Positions 8,856 to 18,573 of a stretch of 52,573 nt of DNA are shown one piece after another (within the stretch, counting starts at the first letter, position 1; every line of letters starts with the position of its first letter). The notes beneath the pieces are model-generated. The model searched no databases. It worked only from the letters and a program-made list of their open reading frames with translations, and was not told the DNA's origin. Made by a program: the position numbers and the translations under genes. The DNA comes from Bacteroidota bacterium (lineage in GTDB: Bacteria; Bacteroidota; Bacteroidia; Bacteroidales; DTGW01), in the NCBI GenBank assembly GCA_029550865.1, contig JAKPGM010000072.1, positions 1-52,573 on the forward strand, given 5' to 3'.

Positions 8856-11249
8856 TTATAGTACAATTTTTACTTCTTTCCCATCATACCGGATTATTTT
8901 ACCAACATTTTCCTCCACTTGCATCCCTATTCCTTGTTTGTTGGATACTTTCACAATGCTAAAAGTGCGCGAAACAAGCATATCAGGAAATTCGCCTTTT
9001 CTTTTCCCAATGGTCAAAATTTTCTTTTTATCATCCCATTTGAATGTTATGGTTGCATACATGCCTTTTTCATAATTATAATTGTCGCCTTCATCCTCGT
9101 ACAGGGTAAATTCTCCATCAGCTCCCTCGTAAACACGTATTTGCAGGTTATCCCATCTTTTCTCGTTAGCATATTGTACGGCTGGTCCTATTGGCAGAAT
9201 GCTACCCGCTTTAATGTACAGAGGCATGATGTCGATAGGGGTTTCCCTGGTTATCGTTTGCCCACCCTGTAATTTTTCCCCAGTCCAGAAGTCGTACCAA
9301 TCGGTACCCTCGGGCAGATATATTTCTTTTGACTTTAAGTGCTCAAAATCTTCATGTGCATACATAGACTCGGTAACGGGACAAACGAGGATTGCCTTCC
9401 CAAACATATATTCGTCGTTGATGTCCAATGCTTTGGAATCATGCGCAAAATCCATCACTAAGGCACGCATCATGGTAGCGTGATTAGCAGTAACGTCCCA
9501 TGCAGTAGCGTAAATGTAGGGAAGGAGGCGATATCGTAACTTGATAAACTTTTCAATAGCATCGTAAATGGGATCACCTTTATGGCCAAACTGATAAATC
9601 TCGCGCGGGGCATCGGCACCATGCGATCGCATCATAGGACAGAAAGCTCCAAATTGAAGCCATCGGACATACAGTTCGCGATAAGCAGGGTCGTCGAGTT
9701 TTTTGGGGAAGTTCCATAAAAAGAACCCACCGATATCAGAATTCCAATAAGGTATTCCGCATAACGAAAAATTAAGGCCTGCCGATATTTGATTTCGCAA
9801 AGCTTCCCAAGAAGCAACAACATCGCCCGACCAGGTATTGGCTCCGTAGCGCTGTTGCCCAGCAAATGCCGATCGCGTTAGAATAAAGACACGTTTTTCC
9901 GATGTCTCCTGCCGCTGATGGGTGTAAACACCACCTACCGTCATTAATGGATAGGCATTTCGAACTCTGCGAAAAGTTCCCAAATAGGTTAAGTTATTCA
10001 AATCCTCATCCTTGAACTGCATGTGATCGGGTTCAGATGAATCAATCCACCATCCGTCGATACCCAGCGAAAACAAGCCATTTTTAAGGTACTTCCAATA
10101 GATATCACGTGCCTGGGGATTATAGGCATCGTAAACACGCACTCCCGAGGGGTAATCGAGCCTTGGCGGCCATTTATCGGAACCCGACTCGGGCCAGGTA
10201 ATAAAATCGAGTAATGCACCTATCTCCTTCAGTTCTTTGTACTGTTTGGTCATCGGACCAAATGAATTCCAGATGGAAATGATGATATGCGCATGCATCG
10301 CATGAATATCCTCAACCATCTTCTGCGGATCATAAAATTCGGCATTCAAGAATTCCATGGCATTCCACAGGTAATTATTACCCCAATATTGCCAATCCTG
10401 GATGATGCCATCGAGAGGAACCCCCAACTCGCGATACTTCCTGACAACTCCAACAATTTCATCCTGACTCTTGTAACGCTCCTTGCTTTGCCAATAGCCA
10501 AAAGTCCACAGGGGAAACATGGGGACACTACCAGTTAAGATTCGCATTTGCCTGATAACGCCATCGGCATTGCCTCCATCCATGAAAAAATAATCTACCG
10601 CCTCACCTACTTCCGAGGCAAAAACTGTTTCGTCGGGGGTATCAGTAAAAATTGTTGGTGAATAATTATCCCAGAAAAGTCCATATCCCTTCACAGATAA
10701 GAAAAATGGCACATAATCATCGGTATTCCCCTGAATCATCTTGAGTTTTATATTACGCTGCACCATTTTTCCCTGTTGCTGCTGGCCCAGACCGTAAATT
10801 GCTTCATTTCGTTCAAGTACAAACGATTGGCTAACGCTGAAGGTCTTTCTGCCAGCATCATCAAAATCGGTAAAAATAGTACCGTTTTCCTTTTCTTTCA
10901 GCAATAAACCACCTGTTAACCTGTAAAACGATAAACTTCCCGTGACTAAATTCAGACGTGCTTCGATTTTACTGCTTTTTACAATTACCTCATTGTCCTT
11001 TTGATCAAAACTAAGGGATGTTGCTTGAGGGGTGGCTATTACAGAAAGACTGTTTTTTGAAAAACTGGTATTTTGTGGCCATTTTAAAACTCTGACAGTC
11101 GAAGGATTGTAAAATTGAATTTCGATTTCAACATTACCGACCGTCGATTTTACTCCGTAATTTGTCTTATGGAAAGACTCTGACTTCATGCTATTCAACA
11201 GTACCGTTGAAAATAAAATCCAAAGGAATATCCGTTCTTTATTTAACAT
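8856..11249 (-). CDS. GH31 alpha-xylosidase/alpha-glucosidase
   Basis: A 797-residue exo-acting enzyme with a weak N-terminal signal. After an N-terminal beta-sandwich (galactose-mutarotase-like, about 30-235) comes the GH31 barrel: PLWTFGYWQSKERY near 246-260, DWQYWG at 285-290 and the nucleophile Asp403 in GWWIDSSEPD. The acid/base is probably the Asp of NTWSGDV near 472. C-terminal beta domains complete the protein. The DWQYW and WWIDSSEPD motifs fit the alpha-xylosidase branch better than starch alpha-glucosidases, but that is an inference. It begins 14 bp after the GH97 stop, so it is in the same transcript. Confidence 0.88.
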   Translation of the reverse strand: MLNKERIFLWILFSTVLLNSMKSESFHKTNYGVKSTVGNVEIEIQFYNPSTVRVLKWPQNTSFSKNSLSVIATPQATSLSFDQKDNEVIVKSSKIEARLNLVTGSLSFYRLTGGLLLKEKENGTIFTDFDDAGRKTFSVSQSFVLERNEAIYGLGQQQQGKMVQRNIKLKMIQGNTDDYVPFFLSVKGYGLFWDNYSPTIFTDTPDETVFASEVGEAVDYFFMDGGNADGVIRQMRILTGSVPMFPLWTFGYWQSKERYKSQDEIVGVVRKYRELGVPLDGIIQDWQYWGNNYLWNAMEFLNAEFYDPQKMVEDIHAMHAHIIISIWNSFGPMTKQYKELKEIGALLDFITWPESGSDKWPPRLDYPSGVRVYDAYNPQARDIYWKYLKNGLFSLGIDGWWIDSSEPDHMQFKDEDLNNLTYLGTFRRVRNAYPLMTVGGVYTHQRQETSEKRVFILTRSAFAGQQRYGANTWSGDVVASWEALRNQISAGLNFSLCGIPYWNSDIGGFFLWNFPKKLDDPAYRELYVRWLQFGAFCPMMRSHGADAPREIYQFGHKGDPIYDAIEKFIKLRYRLLPYIYATAWDVTANHATMMRALVMDFAHDSKALDINDEYMFGKAILVCPVTESMYAHEDFEHLKSKEIYLPEGTDWYDFWTGEKLQGGQTITRETPIDIMPLYIKAGSILPIGPAVQYANEKRWDNLQIRVYEGADGEFTLYEDEGDNYNYEKGMYATITFKWDDKKKILTIGKRKGEFPDMLVSRTFSIVKVSNKQGIGMQVEENVGKIIRYDGKEVKIVL

Positions 11250-11263
11250 AAAGGTAGCGAATT

Positions 11264-13201
11264 TTAATTGGTTCTGATAACAAATCCACCGTAGGAAAGC
11301 ATTTTAATTTTCAGCGATTTACCGAAGTCAACATTTTGTTGAATAAAATTTTTCCCATCTACAGCGTCGGTAATCAAAATACCTTTGTTTTTTTTGCTCA
11401 AAAAGGCAGGATTTAGTTCAACTATCCGTTCTGCGTTTTCTCCATTGATACCTGCAAGATACCAGGTATTCCCCTTTTTTCTTGCCAATACTACAAACTT
11501 ACCGGGATATCCATCGATAAATTTCACATCATCCCAAGTTTTGGGCAATGTGCTCATATGCTCTTTGATAAAATTGACCTGCTGATCCATACCATCGGGG
11601 GTTTCGGCAATATGTTGAATACCAGAGGTAAATATTACCGAAAGTGCCAATTCAAATCCACCGGTTGTTTTTCGTTGAATATTTGGAATTCCCGAGAAAT
11701 TTACGGGTGTAAAGTCCATTGGGTCGAAAAGATTACGGGTAAAAGGGATAACGGTACAATGCCAGGGCTGATTGTCGGCAAAATATTGGCTGAAGGTAAC
11801 ATATTCCATCCCCCTGATAGCCTCCATACTAACCAAATTGGGGTACGTTCTGTGCCAGCCTCGCGGATAGGTGGCCCCATGGAAGTTTACAGCGAGATTA
11901 TATTTTGCAGCATCCTTCAGAATATCAATATAGTATTTCATCATCGACTGTCCGTCGCCGCCAAAAAAGTCGACTTTTATGCCAGCAATACCCATTTCTT
12001 TCAAACGGCTGAATTCGGCATTCCGCAACTCTGTTGTAAGGAGCTTATCTCGAGGCGTAATGGTAGTAGTATTCCAGTCACCTGCAGAATTATACCAGAG
12101 CAATATTTTGACATTTTTAGTTTTTGCATATTCGGCAAGTTCTTTTATTTTATCATAACCTATCTGGGTATCCCACAGGGCATCAATAAGGCAATAACGC
12201 CAGTTCATTTGCGCGGCGAAATCGATGTAACGTTTTTGAACATCGTACACGGTAGCATTGTCCTTTAAAATAACCCAACTCCATGAGGCAATACCGGGTT
12301 CCATCCAGCTGGAAACGTCATATTGGGCGGGGTTAGCCAGGTCAGTTCCGAGGGTCGATTCTACCAGTCCACCCAGGTTATCGGCAATAGCAATAATCCT
12401 CCAGGGGGTGTACCAGGGAAGTTGCGACTCAGGAAGGTAAGGCTCGCTCCCTCTACATTCCTGGGGCTGAGGAAATTGTACTGAATATTCTCCATCCGGC
12501 GAAAATTGACCCAGGCGTGACCCACAATAATTGGTATCCACAGCTGTCTCTGTAATGCTAATCCAGTAATTGCCATAGTTAAACAATGCAGGCATTACCC
12601 AACCTGCCTGGAAAGGCGAAGGCGTACCCACTGGAATATTCAGCTGGTAATACTCTTCGTACGAGGGCTGCGAATAACACCATCCCGTACGGGCATCGGG
12701 GCATGGCTGCAGAAATGCTTTTGCTGCACTATCGAAATGAAAAGAAGTAACTTCTTTGTAAATAGTTATCTTCCTTTCCGATTTTCCGGGGAAATAATAC
12801 CGAAAGGCGACGCCATCATTGGATACCTGAAAAATTATATGCATGGGCATGGCGACTTTATTCTTGCAGTAGAAAATCTTTTTGTTGGCCACATATTCGC
12901 AATTTAAACGCTTGCCATGCTGCAACTTATACTTATCACTCACCCGTATATCGCCTGATACAGAATCTAACTTTAAATTTTTGGAAAAATCCCCATCGCT
13001 CCTAAGTAACCCTAATTTCGATTCGTGCAACACCACATTTCCCAGATGAGAAATTTTATACCTTACTCCCCCTTTTTCATTCAGCCACACATTGACTACT
13101 ATCTTTCCATCGGGACTTGTAATAGTATACTCATTGGCAAACAGCTGAGTAGTAAAAAGGAAAGTAATACATAACATCCATAAAGTAACCAACTTGTTCA
13201 T
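11264..13201 (-). CDS. GH97 family glycosidase, retaining-type signature
   Basis: A 645-residue secreted enzyme (signal peptide about 1-22) with the GH97 N-terminal domain (YTITSPDGKIVVNVWL), a TIM barrel and a C-terminal sandwich. Asp411 in GIKVDFFGGDG matches the nucleophile position of the retaining alpha-galactosidase branch, whereas SusB-like inverting enzymes use glutamates elsewhere; this rests on recalled family knowledge. Glu460 or Glu466 (SMEAIRGMEY) may be the acid/base. The start codon is the last three bases of a leader element (CGGATG), and the 41-codon leader ORF stops 12 bp before it. GH31 follows after 14 bp. Confidence 0.87.
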   Translation of the reverse strand: MNKLVTLWMLCITFLFTTQLFANEYTITSPDGKIVVNVWLNEKGGVRYKISHLGNVVLHESKLGLLRSDGDFSKNLKLDSVSGDIRVSDKYKLQHGKRLNCEYVANKKIFYCKNKVAMPMHIIFQVSNDGVAFRYYFPGKSERKITIYKEVTSFHFDSAAKAFLQPCPDARTGWCYSQPSYEEYYQLNIPVGTPSPFQAGWVMPALFNYGNYWISITETAVDTNYCGSRLGQFSPDGEYSVQFPQPQECRGSEPYLPESQLPWYTPWRIIAIADNLGGLVESTLGTDLANPAQYDVSSWMEPGIASWSWVILKDNATVYDVQKRYIDFAAQMNWRYCLIDALWDTQIGYDKIKELAEYAKTKNVKILLWYNSAGDWNTTTITPRDKLLTTELRNAEFSRLKEMGIAGIKVDFFGGDGQSMMKYYIDILKDAAKYNLAVNFHGATYPRGWHRTYPNLVSMEAIRGMEYVTFSQYFADNQPWHCTVIPFTRNLFDPMDFTPVNFSGIPNIQRKTTGGFELALSVIFTSGIQHIAETPDGMDQQVNFIKEHMSTLPKTWDDVKFIDGYPGKFVVLARKKGNTWYLAGINGENAERIVELNPAFLSKKNKGILITDAVDGKNFIQQNVDFGKSLKIKMLSYGGFVIRTN

Positions 13202-13339
13202 CCGAAAATAATTTTAAAAATTTTTCTTAAAAGGTCGGATGGAACTCGCATGTGATGAGCTTTCTACACATAGGCAAGAACGAAACTGATTAATATTTTC
13301 ATTCTCGTTTGTGAATACTGCTATACATGCTCGTTTCAT
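13199..13339 (-). promoter_or_regulatory. Leader element B, upstream of GH97
   Basis: One of the two best-preserved copies of the dispersed leader family (about 141 bp). On the minus strand it begins ATGAAACGAGCATGTATAGC, passes through CATGCGAGTTCCATCCGACC, then an A/T-rich block, and ends TTATTTTCGGATG. The ATG is the GH97 start codon. CATCCGA and TCGGATG form a perfect 7-bp inverted repeat that would bury the start codon in a hairpin with a loop of about 29 nt. The leader peptide frame crosses the 5' arm and stops inside the loop. Function is inferred: translational coupling or a mobile leader. Confidence 0.65.
13214..13339 (-). CDS. Leader ORF of element B, 41 residues
   Basis: A small ORF starting MKRACIAVFTNENEN and ending HASSIRPFKKNF, with the stop 12 bp before the GH97 ATG. 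Its ends match the leader ORFs at 48559-48684 (also 41 residues) and before the second SusD; the centre differs. It has no signal peptide or known domain and is basic at the C-terminus. Shared N- and C-termini with a drifting middle suggest that either the peptide ends or the underlying nucleotides are constrained. Whether it is translated is unknown. Confidence 0.35.
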   Translation of the reverse strand: MKRACIAVFTNENENINQFRSCLCVESSSHASSIRPFKKNF

Positions 13340-13453
13340 CCGAAATGTTTAAAAGTTCTTATGATAGTCTAAAAGTAATTCTTGCCTGTAATGCGTTTTG
13401 AACACATTGGCAAGTAGGATGTACACTATACATGATGTGCACGTTTTCCCGTC
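13337..13453 (-). repeat. Leader element B2 (decayed tandem unit upstream of B)
   Basis: On the minus strand GCCAATGTGTTCAAAACGCA then TTACAGGCAAG corresponds to GCCAATGGCTCAAAACTCGC then TACAGGCGAG in unit C2 before the second SusD, and both run into CGGATGAAACGAGCATG. B2 has lost its reading frame after a few codons. The same two-unit order at both loci means a dimer, not only a monomer, was duplicated. Confidence 0.5.
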
Positions 13454-13472
13454 ATAATTACGGTACAAGCTT

Positions 13473-15416
<1,944 letters not shown>

Positions 15417-15474
15417 TTATTTTTGTTGCAAGTAGCTATAAGCCTTTGGTAAAACTAAAAATTTAACATCACGA

Positions 15475-15511
15475 AAACTGAGACACTGAGAAAAACTCAG
15501 TGACTCAGTTT
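15475..15511 (-). terminator. Hairpin terminator after the GH43 gene
   Basis: A 16-bp stem with one mismatch: AAACTGAGACACTGAG and CTCAGTGACTCAGTTT separated by AAAAA. On the minus strand it ends in TTTT and lies about 20 bp beyond the stop codon of the GH43 gene. It may end or attenuate that transcript before the two-headed esterase. Confidence 0.7.
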
Positions 15512-15532
15512 CCCTGATATCAAAAAGCCCTT

Positions 15533-17281
15533 TTATGGTTTGATGTCATTAGCCAAAGTTGCATAGATACCAATCAGGGCACCCGTAAAACCTCCTGCAA
15601 CGTTGGTGGAAAGAATATCACCCGACACCGTTCCACCGACATTTTCAAAATCGGTTCCATTGAAAGAATAGCTAAACTGATAGTCGTCGCCATTAGCGCT
15701 CACCTGCAGATGCACAGGGCTTTTCACCTCTATGGGCTTGCTTGCCAGGAGAGTTGACTGCCCCTTTTCGGTACGTTGCAACACAATGTATGTGGTCTTT
15801 TCCTTTTTCGTTATGCCAAACACATAATGAAACTTTTCATTTTGATAACAAACAATTCCTGCCAGATCGTTTTCGGACATAGGGCTATATTGCATGGTTA
15901 CCGTAAATGAAAAGCTATTGTGCATTTGCCGCAGAAATAGGGTCGAAGTGGGCTTCACCTCGCTAATGTTTACCGCAAAAGGCTTTAGTTGCATACCATT
16001 TTTTACTTTAACCAGAAAGTTTTCGCGGGGTCCCCTAACTCCAATCCAGCGATAATCGAGTACGGGTGCAGTAAAATCCTCAACGATTGTGAAATTTCCA
16101 TTGGGCAGATATCCATCCTTGCCTGTCATATTTACTACCCCTTTGGGCATTTTAAGCTTGGGCTCTATAGGAATAAGCCCATTTACAAAGATGGGGAACT
16201 CGCCCGACCAATCTACCGGCAGGATAAATGTCTCGCGTCCTGTATTTACCCTATCCTTTTCGTTGGGTCGAATAGCCAGAAAAACGCCATAGAGTTGGCC
16301 ATCGGGTCCTTCAACCAAATCGGCATGCCCCGCCCAATCGACCTTATTGGCTCTATGCGAAAAGAGATAACGCTGGGAGAGTATAGGGTTATTTGCAGCA
16401 GGTGTATAGGGACCCATGGGATGATCGGCCTTAAAAATTACTTCGCTATGCCAACCTCCAGTTCCCCCCTCAGCACACATCAAATAGTATTTGCCATAAC
16501 GCTTATAAATATGAGGTGCTTCAATCCAGATAGGCTTTTTGGTAATATCTACTCCTCCATCGACAATAACTTTATCGGTACCAGGAATCACCTGATCGTT
16601 TTCTACATCATATTCCCAGATTTTAATCACTCGATGGCCGTTATATAAAGCTTTTTCGGGCGCATCGTTGTGAACCACATAAGCCTTTCCATCATCGTCG
16701 AAAAATAACGAGGGGTCGATACCCTCGAACTTAAGCTTGATGGGGTCGCTCCAGCCCTTGAAAGGGTCTTTTGTCTTTACCACAATGTTGCCAAAGTCGC
16801 CAGCAAACTGGGTGGTAATCATGTAAAATGTCTCGTTGTGAGGATTGTAGCGAATGGTAGGAGCATATACACCCGCCGCCATCCCAGTATTTTCCACTTT
16901 CAACTGAGATGGCCTTTCCAGAACATGACCAATTTGCTTCCAGTTGACCAAATCTTTTGAGTGGAAAATAGGTACCCCCGGATTAAACGCAAAGGACGAG
17001 ACCACAAGAAAGTAATCATCGCCTCGTTTACAAATGCTTGGGTCGGGATAGCAACCCTGTAGGATTGGATTGTAAAATTCATCCTCCTTCAAAGGATGAT
17101 CCTTGTATCCTTGATCGTTGCCCTGATAAACAACCCTGTTAATTACAGGTGCGTTTGCAACCTTCGACACCTTCCCCGCCGACTGACAAAAAGCTGGCAA
17201 GGATAGCATACTTACCGCCCCAAAAGTAACCAGAAACTTTCTTCCGATACAATCAACAAAACCATTTAATATATTTTTCAT
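15533..17281 (-). CDS. GH43 beta-xylosidase/arabinofuranosidase with C-terminal lectin-like domain
   Basis: A 582-residue secreted enzyme. After a signal peptide (to about 32) and a short linker comes a GH43 propeller (about 68-375) with Asp80 (GCYPDPSI, base), Asp189 (EGIDPSLFFDDDG) and Glu254 (IWIEAPHIYK, acid). Residues about 395-580 form the concanavalin-like C-terminal domain typical of GH43 beta-xylosidases (YRWIGVRGP, then repeated beta strands). It likely releases xylose or arabinose from xylo-oligosaccharides in the periplasm. It stands alone between two terminators (17408 upstream, 15475 downstream), so it probably has its own promoter within 17282-17407. Confidence 0.88.
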   Translation of the reverse strand: MKNILNGFVDCIGRKFLVTFGAVSMLSLPAFCQSAGKVSKVANAPVINRVVYQGNDQGYKDHPLKEDEFYNPILQGCYPDPSICKRGDDYFLVVSSFAFNPGVPIFHSKDLVNWKQIGHVLERPSQLKVENTGMAAGVYAPTIRYNPHNETFYMITTQFAGDFGNIVVKTKDPFKGWSDPIKLKFEGIDPSLFFDDDGKAYVVHNDAPEKALYNGHRVIKIWEYDVENDQVIPGTDKVIVDGGVDITKKPIWIEAPHIYKRYGKYYLMCAEGGTGGWHSEVIFKADHPMGPYTPAANNPILSQRYLFSHRANKVDWAGHADLVEGPDGQLYGVFLAIRPNEKDRVNTGRETFILPVDWSGEFPIFVNGLIPIEPKLKMPKGVVNMTGKDGYLPNGNFTIVEDFTAPVLDYRWIGVRGPRENFLVKVKNGMQLKPFAVNISEVKPTSTLFLRQMHNSFSFTVTMQYSPMSENDLAGIVCYQNEKFHYVFGITKKEKTTYIVLQRTEKGQSTLLASKPIEVKSPVHLQVSANGDDYQFSYSFNGTDFENVGGTVSGDILSTNVAGGFTGALIGIYATLANDIKP

Positions 17282-17375
17282 AGCACAAGTATTTATGTTA
17301 TTTTCTAAAATTATCAGTAAAAAAGTAAGATTACAGACATGAATTATTCATTTTTTCGTGTGCATCGTGCATTTT
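17279..17375 (-). repeat. Possible leader-element remnant I, upstream of GH43
   Basis: On the minus strand ATGCACGATGCACACGAAAA then AATGAATAATTCATG resembles the matching part of remnant H (GGCACGATACTCATAAAAGC then ATGAATAATTTTTCA). The final hairpin and CGGATG are absent. This is the weakest member of the set and could be chance similarity in AT-rich DNA. Confidence 0.25.
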
Positions 17376-17407
17376 GATATATCCAGACAGGCTGTTTATT
17401 TGAGATT

Positions 17408-17443
17408 AAAAGGGTTCATCCCATGTCGTACATGGATGAACCC
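17408..17443 (-). terminator. Terminator after the SusC/D operon
   Basis: GGGTTCATC-CCATG-TCGTA-CATG-GATGAACCC is a near-perfect stem of about 13 bp. On the minus strand it is followed by TTTTAATCT. It lies about 50 bp past the stop of the DUF1735 lipoprotein gene and would close the susC-susD-susC-susD operon, separating it from the GH43 gene. Confidence 0.75.
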
Positions 17444-17493
17444 CCTGTCTAACCGAGAAAAACACCTATGTAGAGAACAAAACTACACTCCAA

Positions 17494-18567
17494 CTATTGT
17501 TTAACCACAGCAGAGAATGTTTCGAACTTAATACCGCGATCTCGTACTACAAGCGTATCGGTAAATGAATAGGTGGCATTTGAAAATTCAATGTTATAAT
17601 TAAGATACATTACATTTCGACGAATTCCCCCCCATTCATCACCGCCTTTTACGAACCTACCTGTACCAGTTATGGTATAGGTAGCATTAGCCGGATGGGT
17701 AATGGTGCATTCATTATTATCGTTGAAAGTAAGATTAAGGGTAAAAGGCAAATCGGTTTTCCCATCAGCAGCTTTGGTTATCAAATTAATCACCACGCTA
17801 TTATAAGAGCTCGAAATAGCCTGACAAACCTCGTTTAATTCGACATATTTAGCGCGGTAAATCATCGTTGTATCGAGATTCGAATTACCATTTTTACCTT
17901 TAACCACCGTCATTCCTCTTCTCAGGTAAAATGCATGCCATGGATTGATGTATTTTACTGCAAACAAAATATAATCCTTAGGCACAGTAATCCAGTCGCT
18001 GGCAATTCGACGATCGGGGTTGGCTTTTTCAGATTTTCCTCTCAAAATAGAATCGGCACCCAAAACTGATTTCATCACCAGAGGTAACACATAATTTCTG
18101 TTTAGCGCCAACGAATCCTGAAAGAAAGCATCGGTGAGTTTAAACTCGATAGCTCCCATCAGCTTCCCTTTGGGGATAACGATTTCCATTTTTGCAGGTA
18201 ACTGGTAGTAACTGGACGGCAACGGCAATACGGGTGCCCCCGTTTCACTGTCGAAGTACAGGCTATCGCAAAGCGAATTATCAATTTCAACCTGAATAAT
18301 TCTATCCTGCTTATTCTCGTATACTCCACCCATGGTAGCAAATATCTGTATGACATGTTCATTGTCCTTACTGTTGTCATACATATCATCATCGCCCAAT
18401 TCAAGTGTTTTCACTGGTGTCTGATAGGAAAAGTAAACGGCGGTATACTTGTAATCTGGAAATTCCCATTTCTCGTTTTCACAGGCTACAACAACCAGAA
18501 GCACCAGTGCTGTTATTGTGATGAACCATTTATTTCTCATAATCATTTTTTTTAGATTTTTAGCCAT
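17494..18567 (-). CDS. DUF1735-type surface lipoprotein (putative glycan-binding)
   Basis: A 357-residue lipoprotein encoded at the end of the SusC/D operon. The start is MAKNLKKMIMRNKW (Met8 or Met10 are possible alternatives); the signal peptide ends in a lipobox with Cys29 (LLVVVACENE). The N-terminal half has the DUF1735 pattern (YFSYQTPVKTLELGDDD, then IIQVEIDN) and the C-terminal half resembles DUF4361 (GGIRRNVMYLNYNIEF...YSFTDTLVVRDRGIKFETF). Such proteins occupy the SusE/SusF position and often bind glycan at the cell surface; binding here is inferred. It begins 6 bp after the SusD stop, so it is translationally close to it. Confidence 0.82.
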   Translation of the reverse strand: MAKNLKKMIMRNKWFITITALVLLVVVACENEKWEFPDYKYTAVYFSYQTPVKTLELGDDDMYDNSKDNEHVIQIFATMGGVYENKQDRIIQVEIDNSLCDSLYFDSETGAPVLPLPSSYYQLPAKMEIVIPKGKLMGAIEFKLTDAFFQDSLALNRNYVLPLVMKSVLGADSILRGKSEKANPDRRIASDWITVPKDYILFAVKYINPWHAFYLRRGMTVVKGKNGNSNLDTTMIYRAKYVELNEVCQAISSSYNSVVINLITKAADGKTDLPFTLNLTFNDNNECTITHPANATYTITGTGRFVKGGDEWGGIRRNVMYLNYNIEFSNATYSFTDTLVVRDRGIKFETFSAVVKQ

Positions 18568-18573
18568 TTATGT

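Noticed and set aside
11558-12268. 236-codon plus-strand ORF antisense to GH97
   Set aside because: Composition is that of a complementary frame and the GH97 motifs on the other strand are unambiguous.
13199-13339. Reading the leader element as a standard mobile Bacteroidota promoter
   Set aside because: No copy contains a clear TTTG/TAnnTTTG pair, so nothing in the sequence shows promoter function.
15989-16648. 219-codon plus-strand ORF antisense to GH43
   Set aside because: It overlaps the catalytic core of the GH43 gene and has no recognisable feature.
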